From Parasulfuritortus cantonensis (GTDB taxonomy: Bacteria; Pseudomonadota; Gammaproteobacteria; Burkholderiales; Thiobacillaceae), in NCBI RefSeq assembly GCF_004337445.1, contig NZ_SJZB01000027.1, forward strand, positions 1-64,000: a stretch of DNA of 64,000 bases. The letters are read 5' to 3'. Made by a program: the position numbers and the translations under genes. Of this stretch, positions 8,090-18,598 are shown piece after piece; within the stretch, counting starts at the first letter, position 1; each line of letters opens with the position of its first letter. Under the pieces are notes generated by a model. It saw only the letters and a program-made list of their open reading frames with translations, did not search any database and was not told where the DNA came from.

Positions 8090-10133
8090 GGCGCTGCAGT
8101 TGGTCGATCATGCTGGTCACGGCGCGGTCCAGCAGGGGTGCGGCGTCGAGTACGCGTACCTCGCCGGCGCTCAGCTTGGCGGCCAGGCCGGCGGCGTTGA
8201 TCGACATGGCGCGCAGGCCCTGGCGGTCGGTGAACAGGAAGATACCCTTGAGCGGACTGATCCACGACAGCTTGGCGCGCAGTTCCCTGCCGTCCTCGCC
8301 CCGGTAGGCGATCCAGGTACCGCGCTTCACGTTGGCCAGTTCCTTGAAGGCCAGCACGCCGGCGTCCGGTTCGGTCCCCGCCTCCAGGCTCTCGACGCCG
8401 TCGGCGTTCCCCGGCGGCAACTCGATGGGCTCGAAATCCGCGCTCAATTCCACCACCGGCACCCCCTCGGCACCGTCCTGGCCCGCCTCGCCGCGGGTGT
8501 CGTGCTCGGCCAGGCGGCCGGCGCGGATCAGCTCGGCATGGTATTGCACCAGCTTGGTGAAGAAGGCATTGCGCGTCGCCTCCGGCAGACCGAGGTAATG
8601 CACGCCCTCGTCCAGGCGCTTGAGCAGGTTGGGCAAGCGTTCGACCAGGCGGTCGCGGTACTTGGTGCCGGCCTTGGCCGAGACGCTCCAGATCAGCTCC
8701 TTCATGGTCTTCACGGCGCTGTTCCAGACGTCGCCGTTCGCCCCGGCCCGGACGTAGAGGATGGCCAGCAGGGCCGCCCAGTGCTCGGTCAGGAAGGCCC
8801 GGATGACCGGCGGAACGGCCTGCCCCTCCAGGCAGGCCGCCACCTCGGACAAGGCGGCCCGGCGCCCCATCTCGACCAGTTCGCGCGACTTCACCACCCG
8901 GGCGCTGCGCGCCGCGCGGCGGTCCGCCTCGCGTTTTTCGGCATCGAGCCACGCCTTCAGCTCGGTCAATGCGCTCTCGAACACCGCCTGGTCGGATTCG
9001 AAGTGCTCCAGGATGCCGGAGACCAGATCGGACGCCTTGCGGTACAGGCCACCGTCGCGGCCCTCGCGCGGGTCCCAGCCGACCGCCGCCTCGGCCAGCA
9101 GGTCGAGGAAGCGGCGCACCGGGTGGTTCTTGTGCGAGAAGAAACCCTTGTCCAGCACCGCCACCTTGAATACCGCGATCTGCAGGCGGCCGAGCATGGC
9201 CTTCATGGCGTCCGGGATGCGGGCATCGCCGTAGATGTAGTCGAACACCATCGCGACGATGTCCAGGGTCATCCGGTCGAGCGGGTCCATGACCCGGGCC
9301 AGGTCGCTGTCGTGCAGCCGGCGCAGCAGATTGGCGCGGCCGTCGCGGAAGGCCACGACGTCGACGCCGACCGGGGCGTTGGCGTGGCGGCCGTGCTGGA
9401 TGGTATCCAGGGCGGCGACCAGGCGCTGCCTGTCGGTCACCTCATGCGCCGGCTGTCCGGGCAGGGCCGGCCCGGCGATTCCGGCGACCAGCCCGGCCAG
9501 GGCGGTCGGGCTGCCGCTCAGCAGGTCCTGCAGCACCTCGTAGAGGCCGCCCGGCTTGGCCGGCGCCGCCGCGAGGGCACGGCCGCCCGCGGCTGCCACC
9601 GGGCTCGCCACCGGCAGGCTGCACGGCACTTCCGGGAGGACATTGCGTTCCGCCAGGCGGACGTTGAGTTCCTGGTAGATGTCGCGCACCCGCTCGGGCA
9701 GGAAGCGGGCCAACTGGGCGACCAGCAGCAGGCGCACCTTGACCGGCACGCCCAGGCCGCCCAGGGCGCCCACGACCGCCTTGCCGATGGTAACCGGGCC
9801 GAGCGGGTTGTCGCCCTCGGCCAGGCCCGGATCGCCGATCAGCAGGCCGATCCGTCTGTCGAGACCGGGCAGTTCATCGGGGCAGGCCTCGACGATCGCC
9901 GCGGCCAGGTTGTCGACCGCCCCGGCCAGTTCCTGGTCGTAGGCGTCCTGCAGGCTCAACTCGCCGGATGCGCCGGGCACGAACGGGCTCTTCTGACGCC
10001 GGGCCTTCCAGTTGAAGGCGGCCAGGTAGTTGGCGCGGAAGGACTCGCCGATCTTGTCGGCGCGGTCGCGGGACAGCACCATCGCGTCCATGTACAGGCG
10101 GCAGATGTCGGCACCGCTGGATTGTTCGAACAT
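8079..10133 (-). CDS. DUF1631 family protein (5' end probably frameshifted)
   Basis: The uninterrupted frame encodes 684 residues of a DUF1631 protein, a large cytoplasmic family of unknown role often found near cyclic-di-GMP or PilZ genes. The C-terminal signature is present: RGTWIAYRGEDGRELRAKLS, then FLFTDRQGLRAMSI, then LLDRAVTSMIDQL. The first ATG of this frame (10133) has no ribosome site and family-like sequence (ISALRLGKALRDCLVLAAGELRQ) continues upstream without any ATG, GTG or TTG. A well-placed start, ATG 10294 behind AGGAG, lies in another frame and encodes MEAGRNNVTPIGPHAAG. One extra base in a C/G run between about 10229 and 10260 would join them. Either the assembly misses a base or the gene is broken. 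It heads the riboswitch-controlled operon. Confidence 0.85.
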   Translation of the reverse strand: MFEQSSGADICRLYMDAMVLSRDRADKIGESFRANYLAAFNWKARRQKSPFVPGASGELSLQDAYDQELAGAVDNLAAAIVEACPDELPGLDRRIGLLIGDPGLAEGDNPLGPVTIGKAVVGALGGLGVPVKVRLLLVAQLARFLPERVRDIYQELNVRLAERNVLPEVPCSLPVASPVAAAGGRALAAAPAKPGGLYEVLQDLLSGSPTALAGLVAGIAGPALPGQPAHEVTDRQRLVAALDTIQHGRHANAPVGVDVVAFRDGRANLLRRLHDSDLARVMDPLDRMTLDIVAMVFDYIYGDARIPDAMKAMLGRLQIAVFKVAVLDKGFFSHKNHPVRRFLDLLAEAAVGWDPREGRDGGLYRKASDLVSGILEHFESDQAVFESALTELKAWLDAEKREADRRAARSARVVKSRELVEMGRRAALSEVAACLEGQAVPPVIRAFLTEHWAALLAILYVRAGANGDVWNSAVKTMKELIWSVSAKAGTKYRDRLVERLPNLLKRLDEGVHYLGLPEATRNAFFTKLVQYHAELIRAGRLAEHDTRGEAGQDGAEGVPVVELSADFEPIELPPGNADGVESLEAGTEPDAGVLAFKELANVKRGTWIAYRGEDGRELRAKLSWISPLKGIFLFTDRQGLRAMSINAAGLAAKLSAGEVRVLDAAPLLDRAVTSMIDQLQRHAA

Positions 10134-10389
10134 CTGGCGCAGTTCGCCGGCGGCCAGGACCAGGCAGTCGCGCAGGGCCTTGCCCAGACGCAGGGCCGAG
10201 ATGTCCCGGCTCTCCTCCAGGGGCTCCCGCCCGCGGGGGCCGCGCCGGCCGCGTGGGGGCCGATAGGCGTGACGTTGTTGCGACCAGCTTCCATGACCCG
10301 ACTCCTGACCGAATGCGCGCGTCGACCGGCGACCGACGAAGGGGAAGTCAGGGATGGCCCAGCATGCCGGCGCCGATAAACCGCCACCG

Positions 10390-10482
10390 TTACCTTAGCG
10401 ATCCCGCCGTCATGAGGCCGCAGCCTGTTAGACCGGTGACTTTGCGTCCCCGCCTTTCGGCGGGTTTGCCCCTGTAAGGTCG
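10390..10482 (-). promoter_or_regulatory. Cyclic-di-GMP-I (GEMM-I) riboswitch
   Basis: Read on the minus strand, the region contains the GEMM-I core in order: GGGGCAAACC, a GAAA-capped hairpin (CGCC-GAAA-GGCG), GGGACGCAAAG, then ACCGG-T-CTAAC and a second hairpin (AGGC-TGCG-GCCT). Closing stem P1 is visible as ACCTTA (10475-10480) pairing with TAAGGT (10392-10397). This matches the consensus of class I cyclic-di-GMP riboswitches known from Vibrio, Geobacter and others. About 95 nt separate it from ATG 10294 of the DUF1631 gene, whose operon also encodes an EAL-HDOD protein. No obvious terminator lies between, so control of translation or an unseen platform is possible. Confidence 0.88.
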
Positions 10483-10660
10483 CGCCCACAATGAACTGTG
10501 ACGCGCAATGTCATTATCGGGAAAACAGCAAAAAATTAAGTACTTTTTCAGTATTCGACGACGGACGGCGGACCGACACGGCGTCGGCGGTCATGTCAAG
10601 TCTTGTCACCCGCCGGTGCTTGGCCCATCCTGCCCGACCTTTCGTTCCCCCCGACGAGAC

Positions 10661-12967
10661 ATGCTGCCGAGTATCGAAGAACGCATCGCCCGCGAACTGG
10701 GCGCCCATATCGCCCAGATCGCCGCCGCCGTGCGCCTGCTCGACGAAGGCGCCACCGTGCCCTTCATCGCCCGCTACCGCAAGGAGGCCACCGGCGGCCT
10801 CGACGACACCCAGCTGCGCACGCTCGAGGAACGCCTGACCTATCTGCGCGAACTGGAGGAGCGCCGTGCCGCGGTCCTCGCCAGCATCGCCGAACAAGGC
10901 AAGCTGACCGACGTCCTGCAGGCCGAGATCGAGGCCGCCGACACCAAGCAGCGCCTCGAGGACCTCTACCTGCCCTACAAGCCGAAGCGCCGGACCAAGG
11001 CCCAGATCGCCCGTGAGGCGGGCCTGGAGCCGCTCGCCCTCGCCCTGCTGGCCGACCCGGGCCTGACGCCGGAAGCCGAGGCCGCGGGCTACGTCGATGC
11101 CGACAAGGGCATCGCCGACGTCAAGGCCGCCCTGGACGGCGCCCGCCAGATCCTCATGGAACGCTTCGCCGAGGATGCCGAGCTGGTCGGCAAGTTGCGC
11201 CGCCACCTGCAGGACTACGGCATGCTGGTGTCCACCCTGCAGGACGGCAAGGAGGCGGAAGGCCAGAAATTCCGCGACTGGTTCGCCTATTCCGAGGCCA
11301 TCCGCGAGGTGCCCTCGCACCGCGCCCTGGCCATGTTCCGCGGCCGCAACGAGGGCATCCTGCGCCTGGAACTGAAGCTGCCGGAGGACCTTCAGGAGAC
11401 GGCCGCGGCCGGCAAGGCGGCAAACGCCTGCGAAGGCATGGTGGCGAGCCACTGGGGCATCCGCGACGGCGGCCGCCCGGGCGACCGCTGGCTGCTCGAC
11501 ACCGTCCGCTGGACCTGGCGCGTGAAGCTGTCCCTGGCCATGGAGCTGGAGCTGTTCAACGCCCTCTTCGAGCGCGCCGAGGACGAGGCCATCCGGGTTT
11601 TCGGGGCCAACCTGAAGGACCTCCTGCTGGCCGCCCCGGCCGGCCCCAAGGCGGTGATCGGCCTCGACCCGGGCATCCGTACCGGGGTCAAGGTAGCCGT
11701 GGTCGACCGCACCGGCAAGCTGCTCGACACCGCCACCGTCTACCCGCACGAGCCGCGCAACGATTGGGAAGGCGCCCTGCGCACCCTGGCCATCCTGGCC
11801 GACCGGCACAAGGCCGAGCTCATCGCCATCGGCAACGGCACCGCCAGCCGGGAGACCGACAAGCTGGCGGCCGAACTGATCCGGCGTTTCCCGGAGGCGG
11901 GCCTTTCGAAGGTGGTGGTGAGCGAGGCCGGCGCCTCGGTCTATTCCGCCTCCGAGTTCGCCGCGCGCGAATTCCCGGAACTGGACGTCAGCCTGCGCGG
12001 CGCGGTGTCCATCGCCCGCCGCCTGCAGGACCCGCTCGCCGAACTGGTAAAGATCGAGCCGAAGGCGATCGGCGTCGGCCAGTACCAGCACGACGTCTCG
12101 CAAAGCAAGCTGGCGCACGGCCTCGACGCCATGGTGGAGGACTGCGTGAACGCGGTCGGGGTGGACCTCAACACCGCCTCGGCACCCCTGCTCGCCCGGG
12201 TGTCCGGCCTCAACACCAGCCTGGCCGCGAACATCGTCAGTTGGCGCGACCAGCACGGCGCCTTTCCGGACCGGGAAACGCTCAAGGAGGTGCCGCGCCT
12301 GGGCGCCAAGACCTTCGAGCAGGCGGCCGGCTTCCTGCGCATCCAGGGCGGCGACAACCCGCTCGACGCCTCGTCGGTGCACCCGGAGGCCTACCCCGTG
12401 GTGGAACGCATCCTGACCGAGACCGGACTGCCGGTGAAGGGCGTGATCGGCAACACCGACGTCCTGCGTCGGCTCGACGCCAAGAAGTTCACCGACGAAC
12501 GCTTCGGCCTGCCGACCGTGCAGGACATCCTCAGGGAGTTGGAGAAGCCCGGCCGCGATCCCCGGCCGGAATTCCGCACCGCCCACTTCAAGGACGGCGT
12601 CGAGGACCTCAAGGACCTGCAGCCGGGCATGATGCTGGAAGGCACGGTGACCAACGTGACCAACTTCGGCGCCTTCGTCGACATCGGCGTGCACCAGGAC
12701 GGCCTGGTGCATGTCTCGGCCCTGTCCAACAAGTTCGTCAAGGACCCGCGCGAGGTGGTCAAGGCCGGCGACATCGTCCGGGTCAAGGTCCTGGAGGTGG
12801 ATATCGCCCGCAAGCGCATCGCCCTGACCATGCGCATGAGCGACGAGGCGCGCCCGCAGACGGCCGGCGCGGCGGCGCGCCCCAGCCGCAACGCGCGCGC
12901 AGCCCAGCCGGCCAAGCCGGCCGGCGGCGCCATGGCCGAGGCCCTGGCGCGGGCCTTGCGCCGCTGA
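10661..12967 (+). CDS. tex: Tex-family transcription accessory / RNA-binding protein
   Basis: The frame is open from 10508, but the family start is at ATG 10661 ([14 protein letters not shown]), giving 768 residues, the normal Tex length. Domain order is typical: N-terminal helical Tex domain with [17 protein letters not shown], a YqgF/RNase H-like domain with [18 protein letters not shown] near 350, helix-hairpin-helix motifs around [14 protein letters not shown], and a C-terminal S1 RNA-binding domain with [29 protein letters not shown]. Tex binds nucleic acids and affects transcription and stress survival. It is divergent from the riboswitch operon, with roughly 180 bp between ATG and the aptamer. 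A TTGTCA at about 10612 could be a -35 element but its -10 is weak. Confidence 0.96.
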   Translation: MLPSIEERIARELGAHIAQIAAAVRLLDEGATVPFIARYRKEATGGLDDTQLRTLEERLTYLRELEERRAAVLASIAEQGKLTDVLQAEIEAADTKQRLEDLYLPYKPKRRTKAQIAREAGLEPLALALLADPGLTPEAEAAGYVDADKGIADVKAALDGARQILMERFAEDAELVGKLRRHLQDYGMLVSTLQDGKEAEGQKFRDWFAYSEAIREVPSHRALAMFRGRNEGILRLELKLPEDLQETAAAGKAANACEGMVASHWGIRDGGRPGDRWLLDTVRWTWRVKLSLAMELELFNALFERAEDEAIRVFGANLKDLLLAAPAGPKAVIGLDPGIRTGVKVAVVDRTGKLLDTATVYPHEPRNDWEGALRTLAILADRHKAELIAIGNGTASRETDKLAAELIRRFPEAGLSKVVVSEAGASVYSASEFAAREFPELDVSLRGAVSIARRLQDPLAELVKIEPKAIGVGQYQHDVSQSKLAHGLDAMVEDCVNAVGVDLNTASAPLLARVSGLNTSLAANIVSWRDQHGAFPDRETLKEVPRLGAKTFEQAAGFLRIQGGDNPLDASSVHPEAYPVVERILTETGLPVKGVIGNTDVLRRLDAKKFTDERFGLPTVQDILRELEKPGRDPRPEFRTAHFKDGVEDLKDLQPGMMLEGTVTNVTNFGAFVDIGVHQDGLVHVSALSNKFVKDPREVVKAGDIVRVKVLEVDIARKRIALTMRMSDEARPQTAGAAARPSRNARAAQPAKPAGGAMAEALARALRR

Positions 12968-12992
12968 TCGTCCGGCTGGGCGGGCGCGCCGC

Positions 12993-13352
12993 TCAGCCGC
13001 GGATCAGCTCGCGCATGTCGCGTTCGAGCAGCCGGCTGTCGCCCAGATTGAGTTCGATCAGCCGGCGCAACTGGCCGATGCTGTCGGAGTCGATGCTGAC
13101 GCAGCGGAAGCCGGCGTGGTTGCCCGCCAGGTGCGCCAGGGCCACGTCCATCTCGATCCGGATGGCGTAGGTCAGCTGGATGCTGAGGTGGTAGATCTGG
13201 CCCGGATCGAGCAACCTCGGCTCGGTCAGGTCGACCAGGCAACCGTTCAACGACAGGTCCTCGACCAGGCACGACCACGCCCGGCCGGCGCTGGTGAGGG
13301 TCGCCCGGGCATCATGGGCGACACGGTGGAAATGGCGTTTCTCGGCGTACAT
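12993..13352 (-). CDS. PilZ-domain protein
   Basis: A single PilZ domain fills this 119-residue cytoplasmic protein. The start MYAEKRHFHRVAHDARATL gives the RxxxR half of the motif (R6-H-F-H-R10 region), and EDLSLNGCLVDL supplies the D/NxSxxG half, so cyclic-di-GMP binding is expected. ATG 13352 is preceded by GGGAG at a good distance. It lies 14 bp after dgkA at the end of the long minus-strand gcv transcript and may be cotranscribed, though a link between glycine metabolism and c-di-GMP is not established. Its output partner cannot be inferred. It is one of several c-di-GMP-related genes in the window. Confidence 0.9.
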   Translation of the reverse strand: MYAEKRHFHRVAHDARATLTSAGRAWSCLVEDLSLNGCLVDLTEPRLLDPGQIYHLSIQLTYAIRIEMDVALAHLAGNHAGFRCVSIDSDSIGQLRRLIELNLGDSRLLERDMRELIRG

Positions 13353-13366
13353 GCAGCTCCCTGTTC

Positions 13367-13753
13367 TTAGCTTGTCAGTATCAGGCTCCAGATTACCACC
13401 ACATTGACCAGGGAAACGAACACCGCGGCGCTGCCGATGTCCTTGGCCCGCTTGGCCAGTTTGTGGTTCTCCAGGGAGATGCGGTCGACCGTGGCCTCGA
13501 TGGCCGAGTTGATCAACTCGACCAGGAGCACCAGCAGGACGCTGCCGATCATCAGGGCGCGGGCCACCGCCGCATCGGCGAGCAGGAAGGCGGCCGGGAT
13601 CATGAAGGCGGCCAGGATGGTCTCCTGGCGGAAGGCATCCTCGTGCTTGAAGGCGGCCTTGAAGCCGGCCATGGAGTAGAACAGCGCGTTCCAGACCCGC
13701 TTGGCGCCGGTCTTGCCTTTGAACTCGTTGGTTTCGGCCGGGGGCGGCGTCAT
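13367..13753 (-). CDS. dgkA: Diacylglycerol kinase DgkA
   Basis: This 128-residue integral membrane kinase phosphorylates diacylglycerol to phosphatidate, recycling lipid from membrane-derived glycan synthesis. Three hydrophobic segments are visible (about 45-65, 66-84 and 105-126), with the catalytic signature [15 protein letters not shown] between them. The start is ambiguous: ATG 13753 overlaps the gcvPB stop as ATGA and is preferred; ATG 13759 would add two residues. The N-terminal 20 residues are polar and precede [10 protein letters not shown], typical for the family. Placement behind gcvPB implies translational coupling within the gcv transcript, an unusual neighbourhood for a lipid kinase. 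Confidence 0.93.
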   Translation of the reverse strand: MTPPPAETNEFKGKTGAKRVWNALFYSMAGFKAAFKHEDAFRQETILAAFMIPAAFLLADAAVARALMIGSVLLVLLVELINSAIEATVDRISLENHKLAKRAKDIGSAAVFVSLVNVVVIWSLILTS

Positions 13754-15192
13754 TTCCATGCCAGATCCAGTTCGCGTGCCGCCTTGACGTCGTCCAGACG
13801 CTTGGCCGGGAGGGTGTGGGGGGCGCCCTTGACCCATTCGGGATCGCTCTCCGCCTCGGCCTTGACCTTGGCCATGGCGGCGACGAAGGCATCCAGGGTC
13901 GCCTTGCTCTCGGTCTCGGTCGGCTCGATCAGCAGGCACTCGGGCACCAGAAGCGGGAAGTAGGTGGTCGGGGCGTGGAAACCGTAGTCGAGCAGGCGCT
14001 TGGCGAAGTCCATGGCGGAGACGCCGGTGCTGTCCTTGAGCGGCTTCAGGGTGACGATGAACTCGTGGCTGGCCCGGCGCGCCGGGAAGGCCAGGTCGAA
14101 GCCGGCCTTGCGCAGCTCGGCGGCCAGGTAGTTGGCGTTCAGGGCGGCGTAGTCGGCGACCCGGCGCATGCCCTCGCGGCCGAGCATGCGGGCGTACACC
14201 CAGGCGCGCAGGAGCACCCCCATGTTGCCGCCGAAGGCGCTCATGCGGCCGATGCTGGCCGGACAGTCGGCCTCCCCGGCCAGCCGGTAGAAGCCGCGCT
14301 CCTCGACCACGTAGGGGATGGGCAGATAGGGCACCAGGCGCTCCGACACGCCCACCGGGCCGGCGCCGGGGCCGCCGCCGCCGTGCGGGGTCGAGAAGGT
14401 CTTGTGCAGGTTCATGTGGATGACGTCGAAACCCATGTCGCCCGGCCGTACCCGGCCCAGGATGGCGTTCAGGTTGGCGCCGTCGTAGTAGGTCAGGCCG
14501 CCGGCCTGGTGGACGATCTTCTGGATCTCGACGATGGTCTTCTCGAACACGCCCAGGGTGGACGGGTTGGTCAGCATCAGGCCGGCCGTCTTCGGGCCGA
14601 CCGCCGCGCGCAGGGCGTCGAGGTCGACGTTGCCGTCCCGGTCGGTGGGTATCTCGCGCACGGCGTAGCCGCACATGGTGGCGGTGGCCGGGTTGGTGCC
14701 GTGGGCGGCGTCCGGCACGATGATCTCGGTGCGCGCCGTATCGCCGCGGGCGTCGTGGTAGGCCCGGATCATGGCCACGCCGGCGAACTCGCCGTGCGCG
14801 CCGGCCATCGGCGCCATGGACACCGCCGCCATGCCGGTGACCTCCTTGAGCATGGCCTGGAGGTCATGCATGGCGGACAGGAAGCCCTGGCCGGTGTCGG
14901 CGTCGGCGAGCGGGTGCCGGGCCAGGAACTGGGGCAGCATGGCCAGGCTGTTGCAGGCGCGCGGGTTGTACTTCATGGTGCAGGACCCGAGCGGGTAGAA
15001 CTGGGTGTCGATGGCGAAGTTCTTCTGCGACAACGCCGTGTAATGGCGCACGACGTCCAGCTCCGAGACCTCCGGCAGGCCGGGGGCGTCGGCGCGCAGC
15101 AGTTCGGCCGGCAGGTCGTCGGCCGCGGCGACGGCCCGGGGTGCCTGGGCAGCCGCCCGGCGGCCCGCGCGGGAGTGTTCGAAGATCAGCAT
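13750..15192 (-). CDS. gcvPB: Glycine dehydrogenase (decarboxylating) subunit 2, GcvPB
   Basis: GcvPB is the C-terminal half of the split P protein, which decarboxylates glycine using pyridoxal phosphate and passes the aminomethyl group to lipoyl-GcvH. The 480-residue product contains the PLP lysine in [16 protein letters not shown] (Lys264) and the conserved [13 protein letters not shown] near residue 65. The Gly-rich loop [12 protein letters not shown] follows the lysine, as in other P proteins. It is separated from its partner gcvPA by tpx, and its stop overlaps the dgkA start. The long N-terminal Ala-rich stretch is typical of bacterial GcvPB. It is expected to be induced with the rest of the operon by the glycine riboswitch. 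Confidence 0.96.
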   Translation of the reverse strand: MLIFEHSRAGRRAAAQAPRAVAAADDLPAELLRADAPGLPEVSELDVVRHYTALSQKNFAIDTQFYPLGSCTMKYNPRACNSLAMLPQFLARHPLADADTGQGFLSAMHDLQAMLKEVTGMAAVSMAPMAGAHGEFAGVAMIRAYHDARGDTARTEIIVPDAAHGTNPATATMCGYAVREIPTDRDGNVDLDALRAAVGPKTAGLMLTNPSTLGVFEKTIVEIQKIVHQAGGLTYYDGANLNAILGRVRPGDMGFDVIHMNLHKTFSTPHGGGGPGAGPVGVSERLVPYLPIPYVVEERGFYRLAGEADCPASIGRMSAFGGNMGVLLRAWVYARMLGREGMRRVADYAALNANYLAAELRKAGFDLAFPARRASHEFIVTLKPLKDSTGVSAMDFAKRLLDYGFHAPTTYFPLLVPECLLIEPTETESKATLDAFVAAMAKVKAEAESDPEWVKGAPHTLPAKRLDDVKAARELDLAWK

Positions 15193-15205
15193 GGCCGCAC
15201 GCCGG

Positions 15206-15724
15206 TCACTTGAGCGGCTCGCCGCGCGCCGCGGCCAGGGCGGCCTCGTAGTTCGGCTCGTGGGTGATCTCCGGGACCATCTGCGTGTAGATCACGCGGT
15301 CGTTCTCGTCCAGGACGATGACCGCCCGGGTGAGCAGGCCGGACAGCGGCGGGTCCATGATCATGACGCCGTATTGCTTGTGGAAGTCGCGCCCGCGCAT
15401 GGTCGACAGGGTGATGACGTTGCTCAGGCCCTCGGCGCCGCAGTAGCGCGCCTGGGCGAACGGCAGGTCGGCGGAGATGACCAGGACCACCGTGTTCGGC
15501 AGGGTCGCCGCCTCGGCGTTGAAATAGCGCGCCGAGGCCGCGCACACCGGGGTATCCAGGCTGGGCACGATGTTGAGGATCTTGCGCTTGCCGAAGAAGG
15601 AGGACAGGGCGACGTCGTTCAGGTCCTTGTCGACCAGCATGAAGCTGGGGGCCAGTTCGCCCACGCGCGGGAAGTCGCCGCCGACGTTTACGGGTTCGCC
15701 CATCAGGGTCACGGTAGTGGACAT
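15206..15724 (-). CDS. tpx: Thiol peroxidase Tpx
   Basis: Tpx is a thioredoxin-dependent peroxiredoxin that reduces hydrogen and organic peroxides. The 172-residue protein shows the peroxidatic Cys61 in [12 protein letters not shown] and the resolving Cys95 in ARYCGAEGL, as in atypical two-cysteine Tpx enzymes, and the conserved [12 protein letters not shown]. Length is standard. In other bacteria Tpx is cytoplasmic or periplasmic; no signal peptide is visible here, so cytoplasmic. The unusual feature is its location between gcvPA (30 bp upstream) and gcvPB (13 bp downstream), inside the glycine cleavage operon. This would make peroxide defence respond to glycine. Confidence 0.96.
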   Translation of the reverse strand: MSTTVTLMGEPVNVGGDFPRVGELAPSFMLVDKDLNDVALSSFFGKRKILNIVPSLDTPVCAASARYFNAEAATLPNTVVLVISADLPFAQARYCGAEGLSNVITLSTMRGRDFHKQYGVMIMDPPLSGLLTRAVIVLDENDRVIYTQMVPEITHEPNYEAALAAARGEPLK

Positions 15725-15754
15725 GCGTATGCTCCTATTGCTCGGTTGGTCGTT

Positions 15755-17137
15755 TCAGGACTTGTAGGCGCAGGGCGGGGCCTCGCGCCGCTTGCTCAGG
15801 ATGCGCTCCAGCTGGTGCGCATAGCGTTGCAGGTCGGCCTCCGTCTTGGTCTCGGTGGCGCAGAACAGGATGGCGTCGGCCAGGTCCGGGTAGTCCCGGC
15901 CGAGCGCGTAGCCGCCCAGGATGCCCTGGGCGCGCAGGGCGCGCAGGACCTCCTCGACGTTGCCGCCGATGCGGATCGCGGCTTCGTGGAAGAACGGCCC
16001 CGCGAAGGCGCGCCTGACGTTCGGGATGACCGTCAGGGCGTCGGCCAGTGCCCGCGTGTTGGCATGGCTGGCGAGGGCGACGTCGCGCAGGCCCCGGGGG
16101 CCGAGCAGCGCCATGTAGAGGGTGGCCGCGGTGACCATGAGGCCCTGGTTGGAGCAGATGTTGGAGGTCGCCTTGGCGCGCCGGATGTGCTGCTCGCGCG
16201 CCTGCAGGGTGAGCACGTAGCCGCGCCGGCCGTCCTTGTCCACGGTGGCCCCGACGATGCGGCCGGGCATCTGCCGGACCAGGGCCTGGCGGCAGGCCAT
16301 GAAGCCGAAGTGCGGGCCGCCCGAGGCCAGCGGCACGCCGAGCGGCTGGCCGTCGCCGACGCAGATGTCGGCGCCCTTCTCGGCCCAGCTGCCGGGGGCC
16401 TTGAGCAGCGCCAGCGAGGTCGGGTTGGCCAGGGCGATGGCCAGCATGCCGTGTTCGTGCGCCCACGCGGTCAGGGCGTCGACCGCTTCCAGGGCACCGA
16501 AGAAGTTGGGCTGCGGGACGACCAGGGCGGCGGCCGGGCCGTCCGGCAGGTCCGCGACCCGGGTGGTGCCGGTGTCCGGGTCGTATGGGACGGTCACCAT
16601 CTCGATGCCCTGGTTCTTCACCATGGCCTGCGCCACCGCCCGGTAGCGCGGATGCACCGTCGCCGGCACCAGCACCCGGCGCAGGCCCGTCCTGCTCGCC
16701 CGCACCGCCATCAGGACCGCCTCGCCGAGCGCCGTGGCGCCGTCGTACAGGGAGGCGTTGGCGACGTCCAGCCCGGTCAGCCGGGTGATCATGGTCTGGT
16801 ATTCGTAGATCAGCTGCAGGGTGCCCTGGCTGGCCTCGGCCTGGTAGGGCGTGTAGGCGGTGTAGAACTCGCCCCGGGTCGCCAGTTGCCAGACCGCGGC
16901 CGGGATGTGGTGCTCGTAGGCGCCGGCACCGATGAAGCTGAGATAGAAGCCGTCCTGGGCCGCCAGTTCGTGCGCCCGCCGGGTGACCGCCATCTCCGAT
17001 TCTCCCGCCGGGATGCCGGCCAGGCCCGCGCAGCGCAGGCCGGCCGGTATCTCGTCGAACAGGGCCTCGATGTCGGGCGCGCCGATGCTCGCCAGCATCT
17101 CGGCGACGTCCTGCTCGGTATGCGGGATGAAGGGCAT
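15755..17137 (-). CDS. gcvPA: Glycine dehydrogenase (decarboxylating) subunit 1, GcvPA
   Basis: GcvPA is the N-terminal, PLP-less half of the split glycine dehydrogenase and pairs with GcvPB. The 460-residue product starts [19 protein letters not shown], the usual opening of the subunit, so I place the start at ATG 17137 rather than further upstream inside gcvH. Conserved stretches include [22 protein letters not shown], the DGATALGEA loop and [10 protein letters not shown]. One base separates it from the gcvH stop. The C terminus ends with a basic/Cys tail (CAYKS). No lysine for PLP is expected in this subunit and none is seen in a matching motif. Confidence 0.96.
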   Translation of the reverse strand: MPFIPHTEQDVAEMLASIGAPDIEALFDEIPAGLRCAGLAGIPAGESEMAVTRRAHELAAQDGFYLSFIGAGAYEHHIPAAVWQLATRGEFYTAYTPYQAEASQGTLQLIYEYQTMITRLTGLDVANASLYDGATALGEAVLMAVRASRTGLRRVLVPATVHPRYRAVAQAMVKNQGIEMVTVPYDPDTGTTRVADLPDGPAAALVVPQPNFFGALEAVDALTAWAHEHGMLAIALANPTSLALLKAPGSWAEKGADICVGDGQPLGVPLASGGPHFGFMACRQALVRQMPGRIVGATVDKDGRRGYVLTLQAREQHIRRAKATSNICSNQGLMVTAATLYMALLGPRGLRDVALASHANTRALADALTVIPNVRRAFAGPFFHEAAIRIGGNVEEVLRALRAQGILGGYALGRDYPDLADAILFCATETKTEADLQRYAHQLERILSKRREAPPCAYKS

Positions 17138-17138
17138 G

Positions 17139-17528
17139 TCAGTGGGCTTCCGCGTCCACGTGGGCCTGGTAGGCGGCGGCATCCATGAGGCCGGCCAGGG
17201 CACCGGCGTCGGCCGGCTTGACCTTGAACATCCAGGCCCCGTACGGGTCCTTGTTGAGCAGGTCCGGGCTGCCTTCCAGTTCCTCGTTGATGGCGACCAC
17301 CTCGCCGGAGATGGGCGCGTAGACGTCGGAGGCGGCCTTGACCGACTCGACTACGGCGCATTCCTCGCCGGCATTGAGGACGCGGCCCATGACCGGGTTC
17401 TCGACGAAGACCATGTCGCCCAGGAGTTCCTGGGCGTGGTCGGTGATGCCGATGGCGACCGTGCCGTCGGCCTCCAGGCGGGCCCATTCGTGGGATTGGG
17501 TGTACTTCAGTTCGGCGGGGATGCTCAT
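17139..17528 (-). CDS. gcvH: Glycine cleavage system H protein
   Basis: GcvH is the lipoylated shuttle of the glycine cleavage system. The 129-residue protein has the conserved lipoyl-lysine motif [14 protein letters not shown] with Lys64, the N-terminal [10 protein letters not shown] and the [15 protein letters not shown] stretch. Length is normal. It lies 13 bp downstream of gcvT and directly before gcvPA. Its lipoyl group depends on LipA, encoded three genes earlier in the same transcript, which explains the logic of the operon. Confidence 0.98.
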   Translation of the reverse strand: MSIPAELKYTQSHEWARLEADGTVAIGITDHAQELLGDMVFVENPVMGRVLNAGEECAVVESVKAASDVYAPISGEVVAINEELEGSPDLLNKDPYGAWMFKVKPADAGALAGLMDAAAYQAHVDAEAH

Positions 17529-17541
17529 CTAGGGGTCTCCA

Positions 17542-18598
17542 TTAAACCAATGCCTTGCCGTTGCGCACGAAGGGATACTTGACCACCCGTGCCTTCAATT
17601 TCTTGTCGCGTATCTCGATCTCGACCGTATCGCCGACCTCGACGCCGAGCGGCACCCGGGCCAGGGCGATGCCGGCGTTCAGGGTCGGCGAGAAGCTGCC
17701 GCTGGTCACCTCGCCGGCGCCCTGCGCGGTATGTACCGTCTGGTGGCTGCGCGGCACGCCGCGCTCCTCGAGCAGCAGGCCGACCAGCTTGCGGGTGACC
17801 GGCAGGCGCAGCAGGGCGTCCTTGCCGATGAAGTCGCGCTCGGACTTCAGGTCCACGGTCCAGGCCAGGCCGGACTCCAGCGGCGTAACCTTTTCGTCCA
17901 TGTCCTGGCCGAACAGGTTCATGCCGGCCTCCAGGCGCAGGGTATCGCGGGCGCCCAGGCCGACCGGCTTGACGCCGGCCTCCAGCATGGCCTGCCACAT
18001 GTAGGGCGCGGCGCGCCCAGGCATCATGATCTCGAAGCCGTCCTCGCCGGTGTAGCCGGTGCGGGCGACGAACATGGTGCCTATCACGATCGCGGTGAAC
18101 GGCTTCATCAAGTGGGTGGGGCCCTCGCTGCCGGGTAGCGATTCCCAGAACTTCCGGGCCGCGTTGGGACCCTGGATGGCGATCATGGCCAGATCCCGGC
18201 ACGGCAATATCTGCACTTCCGGGGCGTACTGGTTGCGCTGGGTCTCCATCCAGGCCAGGTCCTTCTCGGCGCAGCCGGCGTTGACCACCATGCGGAACCA
18301 GGTCTCGGTCATGAAGTAGACGATGAGGTCGTCGACCACCCCGCCGCCCTCGTGCAGCATGCAGGAATACAGGGCCTTGCCGGTGGTCTGCAGCTTGTCG
18401 ACGTCGTTGGCCAGCAGCTTCTTCAGGAAGGCCCGGGAGCCCTCGCCCTTGATGTCCACCGGCAGCATGTGGGAAACGTCGAACACGCCGGCATCGCTGC
18501 GCACGGCGTGGTGTTCCTCGATCTGGGAGCCGTAGTGGATCGGCATCTCCCAACCGGAAAAGTCGACCAGCTTGGCGTTGGCCTCGCGGTGCTTGGCG

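Noticed and set aside
15191-17188. Long plus-strand frame across tpx and gcvPA
   Set aside because: Antisense to well-recognised genes, repetitive Gly/Val/Arg composition, no motif.
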